The notes below the pieces were generated by a model that worked only from the letters and a program-made list of their open reading frames with translations, had not been told where the DNA came from and ran no database searches. From the NCBI RefSeq assembly GCF_001635455.1, contig NZ_LWEH01000235.1, forward strand, positions 1 to 60,801: a stretch of 60,801 nucleotides of DNA. The letters run 5' to 3'. Below, one piece after another: positions 39,545 to 48,150 of the stretch (its first letter is position 1; each line of letters begins with the position of its first letter). The position numbers were made by a program, and so were the translations under genes. Origin of the DNA: Vibrio sp. HI00D65 (lineage in GTDB: Bacteria; Pseudomonadota; Gammaproteobacteria; Enterobacterales; Vibrionaceae).

Positions 39545-39979
39545 TTATTTATTACTACTCGACATTTCAGATTTAAAGGCCACAGCATCGACTTCAATTA
39601 GCATGTCATGTAACGCAAGTCTAGGAACTGGAATCAGTGTACTCGCGGGTAAGCGCTCTTCAGACCAACGTTTGAGCATTTCTTCACTCCAGATATGCAG
39701 TTTATCTGAATCATGCTCAACGATTAGAACGATAATCTTCACGACATCGCTAAAATCCATCTCATGAGCCTTCAAAGCAATATCAAGGTTAGATAATACA
39801 ACCTGGACTTGACGACGAAAGTCTTCGACCAATTCATGTTCTAGCCCTTCACCACCGCTTTGGCCTGAAATAAAAACAAACTCTCCGTTCGCGGAGGTCT
39901 TCACCGTACGACAAAAACCAAAAGGAGTTGGGTTAAAAAGTTTTTCAGGATTATAAAATTTCAATCTTTTACGTGACAT
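39545..39979 (-). CDS. RidA/YjgF-like protein
   Basis: A 144-residue protein with the chorismate-mutase-like RidA fold: VFISGQSGG, QVQVVLSNLDIALKAHEMDFSDVVKIIVLIV and PASTLIPVPRLALHDMLIEVDAVAF. True RidA deaminates reactive imines and has an Arg before the final strand (…P.R..VE…A); here the PRLALHDMLIEVDAV segment is close to that. Divergent from the WYL regulator gene. Confidence 0.82.
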   Translation of the reverse strand: MSRKRLKFYNPEKLFNPTPFGFCRTVKTSANGEFVFISGQSGGEGLEHELVEDFRRQVQVVLSNLDIALKAHEMDFSDVVKIIVLIVEHDSDKLHIWSEEMLKRWSEERLPASTLIPVPRLALHDMLIEVDAVAFKSEMSSSNK

Positions 39980-40146
39980 TCTGTTGACCTATTAAGCTGT
40001 GTTTTTAACGTTAGGGAGTGTAAAACTTCAACTTAACTTTAAGTCAACAAACAATTTTCATTAAATCAGTTATCTATGGAGGCAACCTAGCGTTCACCCT
40101 ATCATTCGATTAATCTTATAAGTCGTTATGTCCATAGAGTTTTCTT

Positions 40147-40848
40147 ATGTCTCGAAGCCAACGCCTCTTTGATTTGCTTCAATTATTGCGCTGTCACAAA
40201 TATCCGGTGCCTGCCGATCACCTTGCTCAAGAACTGAATGTCAGTACACGTACCATCTATCGTGATATTTCGACGCTACAAGCACAAGGCGCGGAAATCG
40301 ATGGCGAAGCTGGTGTGGGGTACCTACTTAAACCTACCTTTACTCTGCCGCCTATGATGTTCTCCTCAGAAGAACTAGAAGCGTTGCGACTCGGTGCCGA
40401 ATGGGTCGCTAAGCAAGCTAATGGAGAATTCAGTGAGTCGGCTAGAAATGCGATTGCCAAGATCTCGGCCGTGCTCCCTTCAGACCATCAAGCTAAACAC
40501 AGTGAAGATATCATTCGTGTTGCTTCAATTATTGGGGTTGCAGATTTAGGTTTCGAACTGTCGGAGATAAAGTTAGCGATTAAGCAACAGAATAAAGCGC
40601 AAATTCACTACACAGACGCCGAGGCAAAAGTCAGTTCTAGGGTCGTATGGCCTATGCTAATCGGCGTATTTGAAAACTGTTATGTATTGGTCGCTTGGTG
40701 TGAAACACGCAGTGCCTATCGGAATTTCAGGATCGATAGAATTAGCAAATGGGCCACACTGAAAGAAAAGTATCCGAAGTCGCGGAATGGCTTACTCAAA
40801 GATTGGCAAAGCATGGAAGGGATTTCAGACAAAGTGATTCGCTACTGA
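40147..40848 (+). CDS. YafY-type DeoR/WYL regulator
   Basis: A 233-residue protein: N-terminal helix-turn-helix (RLFDLLQLLRCHKYPVPADHLAQELNVSTRTIYRDISTLQAQGAEIDGEAGVGY) and a WYL effector domain with RVVWPMLIGVFENCYVLVAWCETRSAYRNFRIDRI. WYL domains bind nucleic acids or small ligands. Probably controls the divergent RidA/EamA pair or the following VOC gene, which starts 78 bases downstream. Confidence 0.88.
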   Translation: MSRSQRLFDLLQLLRCHKYPVPADHLAQELNVSTRTIYRDISTLQAQGAEIDGEAGVGYLLKPTFTLPPMMFSSEELEALRLGAEWVAKQANGEFSESARNAIAKISAVLPSDHQAKHSEDIIRVASIIGVADLGFELSEIKLAIKQQNKAQIHYTDAEAKVSSRVVWPMLIGVFENCYVLVAWCETRSAYRNFRIDRISKWATLKEKYPKSRNGLLKDWQSMEGISDKVIRY

Positions 40849-40926
40849 CAAAAACTGTCACTAGTTAGAGATATATTCCTGTGGTCCAAAGAAGCAACAC
40901 ACCAGATAACCTAACTAGGATCAGCT

Positions 40927-41286
40927 ATGTTTACTATCGATTCATTTGTCCTTTATGTCACTGACATTCACCGCAGCATGGATTTTTATTCCAAAGCCTT
41001 TGATTGTGAACCAACACTGCTATCACCAACGTTTGCTGCCATAACTTTTGCAAGCAACGTGAAGATCACCCTCAAGCAATCTGACACTCTTACGCCAACA
41101 AGCAAAGTAACTGGTGGCGGCACTGAGCTATCGATAGCATTGACAGATAAACAAGCTCTAGAAAACCTCTATAAAGAATGGAAAGCAAAAGAAATCCAGT
41201 TCGAACAATCACCAGAAGAGTCCGTGTTTGGTATCAACTTTGTCGCGATTGACCCAGACGGCCACCGCATTCGAATCTTCGCCTAA
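40927..41286 (+). CDS. VOC (glyoxalase-like) family protein
   Basis: A 119-residue protein with the paired beta-alpha-beta-beta-beta VOC fold: SFVLYVTDIHRSMDFYSKAFDCEP, and near the end FVAIDPDGHRIRIF. Fewer metal ligands than true glyoxalase I, so activity is unclear. Short and single-domain. Confidence 0.82.
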   Translation: MFTIDSFVLYVTDIHRSMDFYSKAFDCEPTLLSPTFAAITFASNVKITLKQSDTLTPTSKVTGGGTELSIALTDKQALENLYKEWKAKEIQFEQSPEESVFGINFVAIDPDGHRIRIFA

Positions 41287-41356
41287 ATGAAAAGAGCAAG
41301 CGACACTGCCGTTGCTTGCTCATCTCATCTCATCTAGGCTCATCAGCCAAAAAGAA

Positions 41357-42073
41357 CTAACCGAAGTCTATCGTCAGTAACAATCGAGCTTCTTCAGATG
41401 AAGTCACAGGCGAACGGTGGACAATGCCTCTGTTTTCATTACCGCTCCAACGCTCTCCTTTCAATAAAGCCACATCACCAGCGGCCATTTGTTGGATGTC
41501 AGATTCATCATTGTATAGGCCAGATGCTGCATCTGGCTGGCCATTACTTCCACGACCGAGTTTAGAACGGTCAACCGCATCATTCTCTAACCATTGAGTC
41601 GCAATACCATGATAGGTTGTCACTAATCGGCAAGGTACTTGGTCAAAATGAAAGCGAGGACACATTGCCTTATTAAGTACAGCCAAGCGGAGACCAACTT
41701 CTTCAAGCTCAAACAAGCAACAGAACATGTCCACCAGCTCAGCCATATTTTCTAGCAGGGCTTTTGAAGCCGTTCCGTCTGTAGCGAATTCCAATTTGTC
41801 GAAAGCATTTCCAGGTGACACGCTAACAGACTTACTAAAATTAGGGTTAGCCGCAATAAACTCATTGATTTCAGACACAAAACTCTCATCAAAGTTACGC
41901 TGCCATATCGCGACATTAATATCATCTTGGTAAATGTCAGCCAACACTGTCGGGGATGAAGCTGCACTACAAGATGGATTTCGGCCCTTCAGTCCTTTAT
42001 GAGATAGCGTTCCATCAATACTTGACGATTGATTACTACTCGTTGCCAAAGGTTCAGCTAAAACGGCATTCAT
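41357..42073 (-). CDS. DUF1826 family protein, Zur-linked
   Basis: A 238-residue protein of the DUF1826 family. It contains AIWQRNFDESFVSEINEF, CPRFHFDQVPCRLVTTYHGIATQWLEN and AGDVALLKGERW…GIVHRSP; the HFD and later HRSP pattern recalls a cupin/dioxygenase-like metal site. In pseudomonads DUF1826 genes sit with COG0523 GTPases in Zur regulons. A Zur-like box lies 78 bases upstream of the ATG at 42073, which was preferred to an upstream TTG because of its GGAGATGAG ribosome-binding site. Confidence 0.8.
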   Translation of the reverse strand: MNAVLAEPLATSSNQSSSIDGTLSHKGLKGRNPSCSAASSPTVLADIYQDDINVAIWQRNFDESFVSEINEFIAANPNFSKSVSVSPGNAFDKLEFATDGTASKALLENMAELVDMFCCLFELEEVGLRLAVLNKAMCPRFHFDQVPCRLVTTYHGIATQWLENDAVDRSKLGRGSNGQPDAASGLYNDESDIQQMAAGDVALLKGERWSGNENRGIVHRSPVTSSEEARLLLTIDFG

Positions 42074-42147
42074 TATCTCATCTCCTTGCTGCGCGCTCGT
42101 ATTCTCTAGAAGCAATATTGCTGTTTACTTAAACAACAAACCAAGGA

Positions 42148-42166
42148 AATGTTATAACATAACAAC
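42148..42166. promoter_or_regulatory. Zur-like box upstream of DUF1826 gene
   Basis: Core GTTATAACATAAC at 42151-42163 matches 12 of 13 bases of GTTATAATATAAC. Confidence 0.72.
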
Positions 42167-42238
42167 ACGCATTCAAACAACTCAGGAGATCATGGTTCCA
42201 TAAGTACCAGTATACGATGAATCCCCCTACCGAATTTA

Positions 42239-43093
42239 GTGAGTGGATTAGAGAAAGGCTTCAATACATCACGAGCGCTAAACGATTCTGAAATCCATGA
42301 CATCAGTACAAAGTTTGCCTTCAGCGCCAAACTAGCAAAGCAATCCGGCTTTGCTGGAGTGCAAATACACGGTGCACATGGCTACCTTGTCAGCCAATTT
42401 TTATCTTCAAGACACAACCAGCGTGACGATAAATGGGGAGGTTCACTGGAGAACAGACTTCGCTTTGTGATCGATCTGTACCGTGCGATTCGTAAAGAAG
42501 TTGGAAAAAGTTTCCCCGTCGGAATCAAACTTAACAGCGCAGATTTCATGAAAGGCGGCTTTACCGAAGAAGAATCGTCGCAAGTGGTTCAAGCACTGAG
42601 CCGTGAGTGTATCGACCTTATTGAGATATCCGGAGGTACTTGTGAGAGCCCGTCGATGATGGGTTCCAAGAACAAAAGTGAACCTGTAAAATTAAAGCGT
42701 GAAGCGTATTTCTTAGATTATATGGTCAAGGTGAGAGAGTTAGTTAGCACACCTCTGGTGGTAACTGGTGGCTTTAGAACAGCACCGGCAATGAATGACG
42801 CTCTGCAGACATCAGCCACTGACTTCGTTGGGATTGCTCGAACAATGGCAGTAGACCCTGACTTCCCGAATAAGTTAATGGCAGACCCAGCTCACGGAAT
42901 GCCATTAGACGTACCCACAACAGAAAAACTAGCACTGGACAGAATGGCAATGGTCGGGTTGGTTTGGTATGAACATCAAATGGGGCGAATTACCGCGGGA
43001 AAAGACGCAGATCCAAAACTTAGCGCACTCGGAGTCGTGGTCAAAACCCTTCTAACCGATGGCTGGCACGCCTTTAAAAAGCGTCGCGCATAA
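42239..43093 (+). pseudogene. N-terminally deleted NADH:flavin oxidoreductase (OYE family)
   Basis: The frame encodes about 284 residues of an Old Yellow Enzyme family barrel from ALNDSEIHDISTKFAFSAKLAKQSGFAGVQIHGAHGYLVSQFLS to the C-terminus, including RDDKWGGSLENR and FVGIARTMAVDPDFP. The first 120-150 residues, with much of the FMN-binding part, are absent, and in-frame reading upstream meets a stop within 30 bases. The only start is GTG without a clear ribosome-binding site. Best read as the remnant of a gene cut by a deletion that ends beside the DUF1826 promoter. Confidence 0.75.
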
Positions 43094-43248
43094 TGCATTT
43101 ATTAGCCTGCAATACGTGCAAAACACCTTAAAAGATGTCGTCGGTGTCACATGTCGTTACATAGCATGACCCCTTTAGGCTTTACATCTCAGGCGAGGTA
43201 AACAACAATCCCTGAGAATAAATCCATAACACAATGTATTTAGAGATT

Positions 43249-43947
43249 ATGAGTAACACTGAAAACAAAAAATCGAGTCCTCTTTTTGAAGTCGTATTTA
43301 ACGTCCTTCTTCCGTCATTCATCCTTATGAAGTTCAGCGGAGAAGAGCACCTCGGAACTGGCTTAGCACTGCTTGTCGCACTCGCCTTCCCTATTGCTTA
43401 CGGTGGTATGGAACTAATCCGCAACAGGAAGTTTAACTTCATCGCAGCACTTGGCTTTGTCAGCGTGTTACTAACTGGTGGCATTGGTTTCTTCGAGCTA
43501 GACACGCGTTGGTTGGCTCTAAAAGAAGCCTTAATCCCTGGCTTAATTGGTCTAGCGGTACTCGGTTCTACCTTTACTCGCTACCCATTCATCCAAAAAG
43601 TGATTTTCACGCCTGCATTGCTGAACATTGCTTTAATTGAAGAGCGTTTAAAGCAATTTGGAAACCAAGCTAAATTTGATCGTTGCCTAATGACATCAAA
43701 CTACATGTTCGCTAGCACGTTCGCATTCTCTTCTGCGATGAACTATTTCCTGGCGACTTGGATTGTTACCAGCCCTGCTGGTACTGCTGCGTTCAATGAA
43801 GAACTCGGTAAATTGACTCTGTATAGCTACCCTGCGATTGCGATTCCAAGCTTACTAATGATGTTAGGTATTTTTTACTATATCTGGCGCCAAGTTCGCG
43901 ACATGACCTCACTAAAGACCGAGCAGATTTTCGTCACCAATAAATAA
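43249..43947 (+). CDS. VC0807-like integral membrane protein
   Basis: A 232-residue protein with about six membrane segments (FNVLLPSFILMKFSGEEHLGTGLALLVALAFPIAYGGMELIRNRKFNFIAALGFVSVLLTGGIGFF). The pattern resembles the uncharacterised VC0807 family and, more distantly, IspZ/YciB septation proteins. No function is known. The ATG at 43249 (MSNTENKKSS) is preferred to one five codons upstream. Confidence 0.75.
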   Translation: MSNTENKKSSPLFEVVFNVLLPSFILMKFSGEEHLGTGLALLVALAFPIAYGGMELIRNRKFNFIAALGFVSVLLTGGIGFFELDTRWLALKEALIPGLIGLAVLGSTFTRYPFIQKVIFTPALLNIALIEERLKQFGNQAKFDRCLMTSNYMFASTFAFSSAMNYFLATWIVTSPAGTAAFNEELGKLTLYSYPAIAIPSLLMMLGIFYYIWRQVRDMTSLKTEQIFVTNK

Positions 43948-44301
43948 TATCGCTCAAGTCCGCTCGAACAACCTATCCCAAAGCTCAGCCTTTTCGCTGG
44001 GCTTTGCTTTATCTATCACCAAGTAAAACGAATAACTCAGGTTGCAGATAATTGGCACGATAAAGACTCACCCAATCCCTCAAACTCTAAAATTCGTGAT
44101 CGCTCTTTTACTATTCGTATTTAAAACCCAAAAATCATAAACTTGCACCAGAAAGAAAGTTGGTGATTTTCTAAACGATCTTGTTCGTTACTTAACAAAG
44201 CTCTACACAATTACTGACAATATCGTACTTAGTGTTGATAAGATCACTCAAGCTAGGTGCCAAAGGTAGACACCAGCCCTACTCACTAAGGAATCAAGAA
44301 T
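43948..44301. other. Intergenic region with terminator
   Basis: 354 bases. An AAAGCTCAGC/GCTGGGCTTT hairpin at 43979-44008 ends the upstream gene; the rest holds the HU gene promoter. Confidence 0.6.
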
Positions 44302-44577
44302 ATGAACAAATCTCAATTAGTTGAACACATCGCTACATCTGCAGACATTTCAAAAGAACAAGCGGGTAACGCGCTAAATGCACTTGTAGAAGGTATTTCA
44401 ACAACACTTGCTAACGGTGATGAAGTAGCGATCCTTGGATTTGGTGGCTTCAAAGTAAACACTCGTGCCGCTCGCACAGGTCGTAACCCACGCACTGGTG
44501 AAGAAATTCAAATCGCCGCATCTAAGACACCAGCATTCAAAGCGGGTAAAGCGTTAAAAGAGGCGTGTAACCTTTAA
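44302..44577 (+). CDS. HU family DNA-binding protein
   Basis: A 91-residue histone-like protein: [54 protein letters not shown] and [12 protein letters not shown]. It bends DNA non-specifically. More divergent than the main Vibrio HupA/HupB, so perhaps an extra paralogue. Followed closely by a 48-aa PA3496-like gene. Confidence 0.92.
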   Translation: MNKSQLVEHIATSADISKEQAGNALNALVEGISTTLANGDEVAILGFGGFKVNTRAARTGRNPRTGEEIQIAASKTPAFKAGKALKEACNL

Positions 44578-44610
44578 ACTAGCGCCTTAAAACGCAGAAC
44601 GATCAGGAAA

Positions 44611-44757
44611 ATGACGATGACTACGCCAAAGGAAAAAGCCAAAAGAAGTCCCGTTAAAAAAGCAGGTAAATCAACAGAAGAGCAAGCACCTAAGACTCGA
44701 CAACGTATTGAAGAGCTTCTAGAAGAGCGTGAACTGGCCAAGCTGTTAGAGCTTTAA
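44611..44757 (+). CDS. PA3496-like small protein
   Basis: A 48-residue lysine/glutamate-rich protein starting ATG after GATCAGGAAA. The C-terminal KTRQRIEELLEERELAKLLEL matches the short helical motif of the PA3496 family. No membrane segment. Function unknown. Lies 33 bases after the HU gene and may be co-transcribed. Confidence 0.7.
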   Translation: MTMTTPKEKAKRSPVKKAGKSTEEQAPKTRQRIEELLEERELAKLLEL

Positions 44758-44791
44758 TTAGCCCTGCGTTGATAACAAGCGATAGATAAAC

Positions 44792-44823
44792 AATGCCACT
44801 GTATCCTTGCAATGGCATTTTTG
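44792..44823 (+). terminator. Terminator after the small gene
   Basis: AATGCCA and TGGCATT arms with a 13-base loop, followed by TTTTGTTT. Confidence 0.65.
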
Positions 44824-45029
44824 TTTAACCATCGAGTACCAGTCAACTAGCTGTTTAGAACTGTACAAAATCCACACACTAAGTAATTGCTCCCATTACA
44901 TTGTCATACATACCCATACATACCTAAATTTCACTTTTCATTATCATCGCAGCCTTGATGTTTATGAGTGTAAAGAACGTAAAACCCAACGCAATGTGTT
45001 CGGGGGATGCTTCTTCTTTTGAGGTGATT

Positions 45030-45944
45030 ATGAATGTAGTTCGTATGGGAATTGACGCTAATGTCCATAAAAACAAGGGCAAGTACAAAGCGATCGCTAA
45101 GTTTACAATTCGAGCATTGTTTTATTACTCAGATACGAAAAGAATGAATGAGAATTTCAACTCTGATGAGAGAAAACTCTTATTTAAAAAGCAACCGAAT
45201 TTCCTATCTAAGTTTGTCACACCCTACCTATGCAATGGCTTTAGCAAAAAGCAGAAAATTGAAATTTTATCAAAGCATTACGATTGGTTTGAAAATACGT
45301 TCAACACTCCAGCTCGACACAATATTTACAACGAAAAAATCAACCTTTTAGAGCTAGAAATTGGTGGACAAGCTTACTTACTGAACCTCAGCTTTGAGCG
45401 CAATTCAAGAAAAGAAGGCGAGTTAACGCTGTCTCTGACTGATTCACAATTGAATAAGATGTACACCCTTTCATTCTCTGTCTTTAACAATGATATCTAC
45501 ATCGGTGGTGTTCAAGGTGGCGCAAATGACAACGGGTTCAGCCGAGCGTTCACCAAAGCCTTTTACGGCTTAAGACCTAAGTCATTCATCGTCGAAACAC
45601 TAAGACTGATTGCTGCGGACTTGGGGATCACACACATTTACGCAGTCAACGAAGCCAGTCATGTATATAATTCATTCCGCTATGGAAAGAAGAGTAAAGA
45701 TATCACTCTAAAATATGATGAGCTTTGGGAAGAGCATAACGGAGAGCAACACAGCAAGTGCTTTTACGTATTGCCTTTGCGCGCAACAAGAAAAGATCTT
45801 GAGCCGCTTAAACGCCAAAAACGAAAACTATATCGCCAACGTTACGCTTGGTTAGACCAATATGAAGAAAATCTCAGAGCCGCTATTAACCCTTACCTAC
45901 AGGCTCCTATCACGTTAAACGTAGATTTAGCGAAAACAAGTTGA
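45030..45944 (+). CDS. VirK/YbjX family (DUF535) protein
   Basis: A 304-residue protein with the DUF535 pattern: PTFLSKFVTPYLCNGFSKKQKIEILSKHYDWFE-like middle, GELTLSLTD, IYIGGVQGG, KAFYGLRPKSFIVETLRLIAADLGITHIYAV and the end LYRQRYAWLDQ. Relatives are linked to outer-membrane or LPS-related stress and virulence (VirK, YbjX). The ATG at 45030 with a GAGGTGATT site is preferred to an upstream start that adds 25 unconserved residues. Confidence 0.85.
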   Translation: MNVVRMGIDANVHKNKGKYKAIAKFTIRALFYYSDTKRMNENFNSDERKLLFKKQPNFLSKFVTPYLCNGFSKKQKIEILSKHYDWFENTFNTPARHNIYNEKINLLELEIGGQAYLLNLSFERNSRKEGELTLSLTDSQLNKMYTLSFSVFNNDIYIGGVQGGANDNGFSRAFTKAFYGLRPKSFIVETLRLIAADLGITHIYAVNEASHVYNSFRYGKKSKDITLKYDELWEEHNGEQHSKCFYVLPLRATRKDLEPLKRQKRKLYRQRYAWLDQYEENLRAAINPYLQAPITLNVDLAKTS

Positions 45945-46320
45945 GAGAGTGTAAACTCGCCACACCTTCTTAACATCCGCAAATAAGTAACATGTGACAC
46001 AAAAAAGCCTCGTATTCACGGGGCTTTTTAACACGTCCCCATAATCCCCCCTCTTCACTAATTCACGCAGTTTCAAAGCCCTGCATCTTCAATCTAGAGA
46101 GAAAAACAAGATAAGAAGCAAGTTCAACGTGATGTTTTTCAACCACCAACCAGAACTATATTGATAACATTATACTAACAAAATCACAACTTTTGAGCAT
46201 CACGTTGCATATATATAAATCTTAGGACAATTCATATTGCAAGACGATCTTATTTATACAATTAATAGAACCGAGCCCAAAATAGGCTCATTAATTAAAA
46301 CCAATAACGGAGATTATAAA
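45945..46320. other. AT-rich promoter region of the RiPP-like operon
   Basis: 376 bases. A terminator-like hairpin AGCCTCG/CGGGGCT flanked by A6 and T5 (45999-46030) ends the VirK-like gene. A possible promoter (TTGAGC at 46193, TATAAA at 46214, spacing 15) precedes the precursor gene, and a small GAGCC/GGCTC hairpin (46273-46289) lies in the leader. An in-frame TTG at 46237 could extend the precursor but lacks a ribosome-binding site. Confidence 0.5.
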
Positions 46321-46458
46321 ATGATTAATTTTGAAAACGTCATGGCTGATTTTAATGGTCCAGAAAGCGAAGAACTAAACTTATGTGAATTAGATTGGGG
46401 TGGTTCAAACAACAGTAATGATCGTCGAAACATGATCGCTTTTGAAGACCAAGAGTAA
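46321..46458 (+). CDS. Probable RiPP precursor peptide
   Basis: A 45-residue acidic peptide. ATG follows AACGGAGATTATAAA. The N-terminal part (MINFENVMADFNGPESEELN) looks like a leader, and the C-terminal part after DWGG (SNNSNDRRNMIAFEDQE) is Asn/Asp/Arg-rich and looks like a core. A single Cys (residue 22) precedes a Trp-Gly-Gly (26-28). The GG could be a cleavage point but the spacing of upstream hydrophobic residues is not that of classic double-glycine leaders. It is followed at once by two hydroxylase-type enzymes and an exporter, which is the reason for the call. No precursor family was recognised. Confidence 0.65.
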   Translation: MINFENVMADFNGPESEELNLCELDWGGSNNSNDRRNMIAFEDQE

Positions 46459-46466
46459 CTAAAACT

Positions 46467-46497
46467 AACCTGCTAGCTTTATATTAGCTAGCAGGTT
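46467..46497 (+). promoter_or_regulatory. Stable hairpin between precursor and enzyme genes
   Basis: AACCTGCTAGCT and AGCTAGCAGGTT form a perfect 12-pair stem with a seven-base loop, eight bases after the precursor stop and three bases before the GGAGG site of the next gene. No T-tract follows. Likely a partial terminator or RNA-stabilising element that makes precursor mRNA exceed enzyme mRNA. Confidence 0.65.
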
Positions 46498-46510
46498 ATA
46501 GGAGGATAAT

Positions 46511-47356
46511 ATGTATTTTTCACTTGGTTCAAACACGGTAAAAAAGAATTTTCTAGATCTCCATTCAAGAAAAAATGACATCAACGGCTTAAATCAAGAA
46601 AATGCTAAGCAACGCCTTAAAGATTCGTATATACAAACAATATCGCAATTCATACCGATAGCTCTGGATAACATTACAAAAGATAATCAGATACTTAAGG
46701 TAAATGAGCCAGACCTATGCAGTGATTTATCTACAGGTTATAACTTGTCAAAACTCGACGACTTATCTCAGTCAGATATTATATCTAACTCAACATATAA
46801 TGTAAGTTCAGAAGAGATGGCCGACTATCTAGTCTCTCTAGACTATCTAAAAAAGTTATCACCTGACCTCCATGAAGTTTTCGAGTTGGCGATTAATGTC
46901 TTATTTTTTATGCGCTCAGATCAAGCAAGTGGCGGAAGCACCTCTGGTATGCCGGGTGTTATTTGGGTAAACCCTAAAGCACATTGGTGTATAAATAACC
47001 GAGTCGAGTTCCTCGTTCATGAATTAACACATAACCTCTTATTTATTGAAGAACTGATTAGAGGCCTTTATTCGTATGAAAATATGTATAAGGAAGAGAA
47101 CTGGACTCGTTCTGCAGTCTTAAATAAATCTCGCCCTCTCGATAAGTCATATCATAGTGCAGTTGTAGGAACCGAGTTACTCTTATTTCGACAAGAGTTA
47201 TCAGTCGTACCAGAAGAATATTGTGCTCACCCGCCAACAGAACAACTATTAGCGCAAACACTATCATCGATCCAATCTTGTTTAGGATCCCATTTATTGA
47301 AACCAAGAGGGAAAGAGATATTAGAAGTGTGTTATGCAAAACTGGAGAAAATATGA
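46511..47356 (+). CDS. HExxH-type peptide beta-hydroxylase-like protein
   Basis: A 281-residue protein with an HExxH motif, HELTH at residues 170-174 (VEFLVHELTHNLLFIEEL), preceded by a strand GVIWVNPKAHW and followed by KSRPLDKSYHSAVVGTELLLF, where R208-P-L and H215 match the RPL…H motif after the HExxH in the RiPP-associated mod_HExxH family. Recently described members are 2-oxoglutarate-dependent peptide beta-hydroxylases rather than proteases. It should modify the 45-aa peptide encoded upstream. Excellent GGAGG ribosome-binding site. The stop overlaps the start of the JmjC gene (ATGA). No signal peptide. A conventional metalloprotease role is the alternative. Confidence 0.75.
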   Translation: MYFSLGSNTVKKNFLDLHSRKNDINGLNQENAKQRLKDSYIQTISQFIPIALDNITKDNQILKVNEPDLCSDLSTGYNLSKLDDLSQSDIISNSTYNVSSEEMADYLVSLDYLKKLSPDLHEVFELAINVLFFMRSDQASGGSTSGMPGVIWVNPKAHWCINNRVEFLVHELTHNLLFIEELIRGLYSYENMYKEENWTRSAVLNKSRPLDKSYHSAVVGTELLLFRQELSVVPEEYCAHPPTEQLLAQTLSSIQSCLGSHLLKPRGKEILEVCYAKLEKI

Positions 47357-48150
47357 GTTTTTCTGAGAAGGAGCAAGCCTTCATCGGTGCCCTATTGGTC
47401 AACAATCGGCTTTCTAACAAGACCCAGCTGATGCGGTCACTAGACGGAGACAGCTACCCCATAACCGACCATATAGAGACATTGTTGTCCGGTGCAAGAA
47501 TGACTAGTGACAGGGCTAGGTTTTTCCGCAATGGGACCGAACAAACTGAATTAGTCTCCACCAAAGGCATGAATAAACATGGGAAAACCAATCACTATAT
47601 AAGAAACGATAAGCTACACGACCAGTTTCTTGTTGGAGGTACGTTTGCTATGGACTCTATTGATGAGTTCAAAGGCTACTTTTCATCGACGACTCGGCAA
47701 CTTAGCGAGCTTCTTCATTGTGAATCGTCAGCTAACTTATATGTTTCTTACGGTTCAGTCAGCGGATTTGGATACCATAAAGACGACCACCATGTGTTGG
47801 TCAAACAACTGGCTGGTCAGAAGCGCTGGCGATTTGGCGAGAGCCAAGACGATATCGTACTCAACGAAGGTGATCTCCTCTTTGTTCCTAAAGGCGTTGC
47901 TCACAACCCCGTTTCGGAATCACATAAATCGTTCCATGTGACTTACAGTATTGTTACGCCTACGCTATCGGACTTCTTAAAGTGGGCGTGCTTACCTGCA
48001 CACCAGACAAGGCTGGATAATGTTAGTGCGGAAGACCCTATAGCGCTTAAGGAGGAGATCGAGTCGTTACACGCTAGTTTCCTTAAATACAGAAAGAACA
48101 AAGCACACGCCTTTCGAAATTACAGCACTAAGCGGATATTCCCTATATGA
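47353..48150 (+). CDS. JmjC/cupin-type Fe(II)/2-oxoglutarate hydroxylase
   Basis: A 265-residue protein of the JmjC (cupin_4, RoxA/NO66-like) class. The iron triad is H142-x-D144 in GFGYHKDDHHVLVKQLAGQKRW and H184 in LLFVPKGVAHNPV. Relatives hydroxylate ribosomal proteins at Arg or His, and small versions occur in RiPP clusters. Here the substrate is likely the peptide encoded two genes upstream, perhaps at its RR or N-rich core. The ATG at 47353 overlaps the previous stop by four bases; an earlier in-frame start at 47221 lies inside the HExxH gene and is not preferred. Overlaps the ABC gene by ATGA as well. Confidence 0.8.
   Translation: MSFSEKEQAFIGALLVNNRLSNKTQLMRSLDGDSYPITDHIETLLSGARMTSDRARFFRNGTEQTELVSTKGMNKHGKTNHYIRNDKLHDQFLVGGTFAMDSIDEFKGYFSSTTRQLSELLHCESSANLYVSYGSVSGFGYHKDDHHVLVKQLAGQKRWRFGESQDDIVLNEGDLLFVPKGVAHNPVSESHKSFHVTYSIVTPTLSDFLKWACLPAHQTRLDNVSAEDPIALKEEIESLHASFLKYRKNKAHAFRNYSTKRIFPI

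Noticed and set aside
46237..46320. TTG start extending the precursor peptide to 73 residues
   Set aside because: No ribosome-binding site there, whereas ATG 46321 has GGAG at good spacing.
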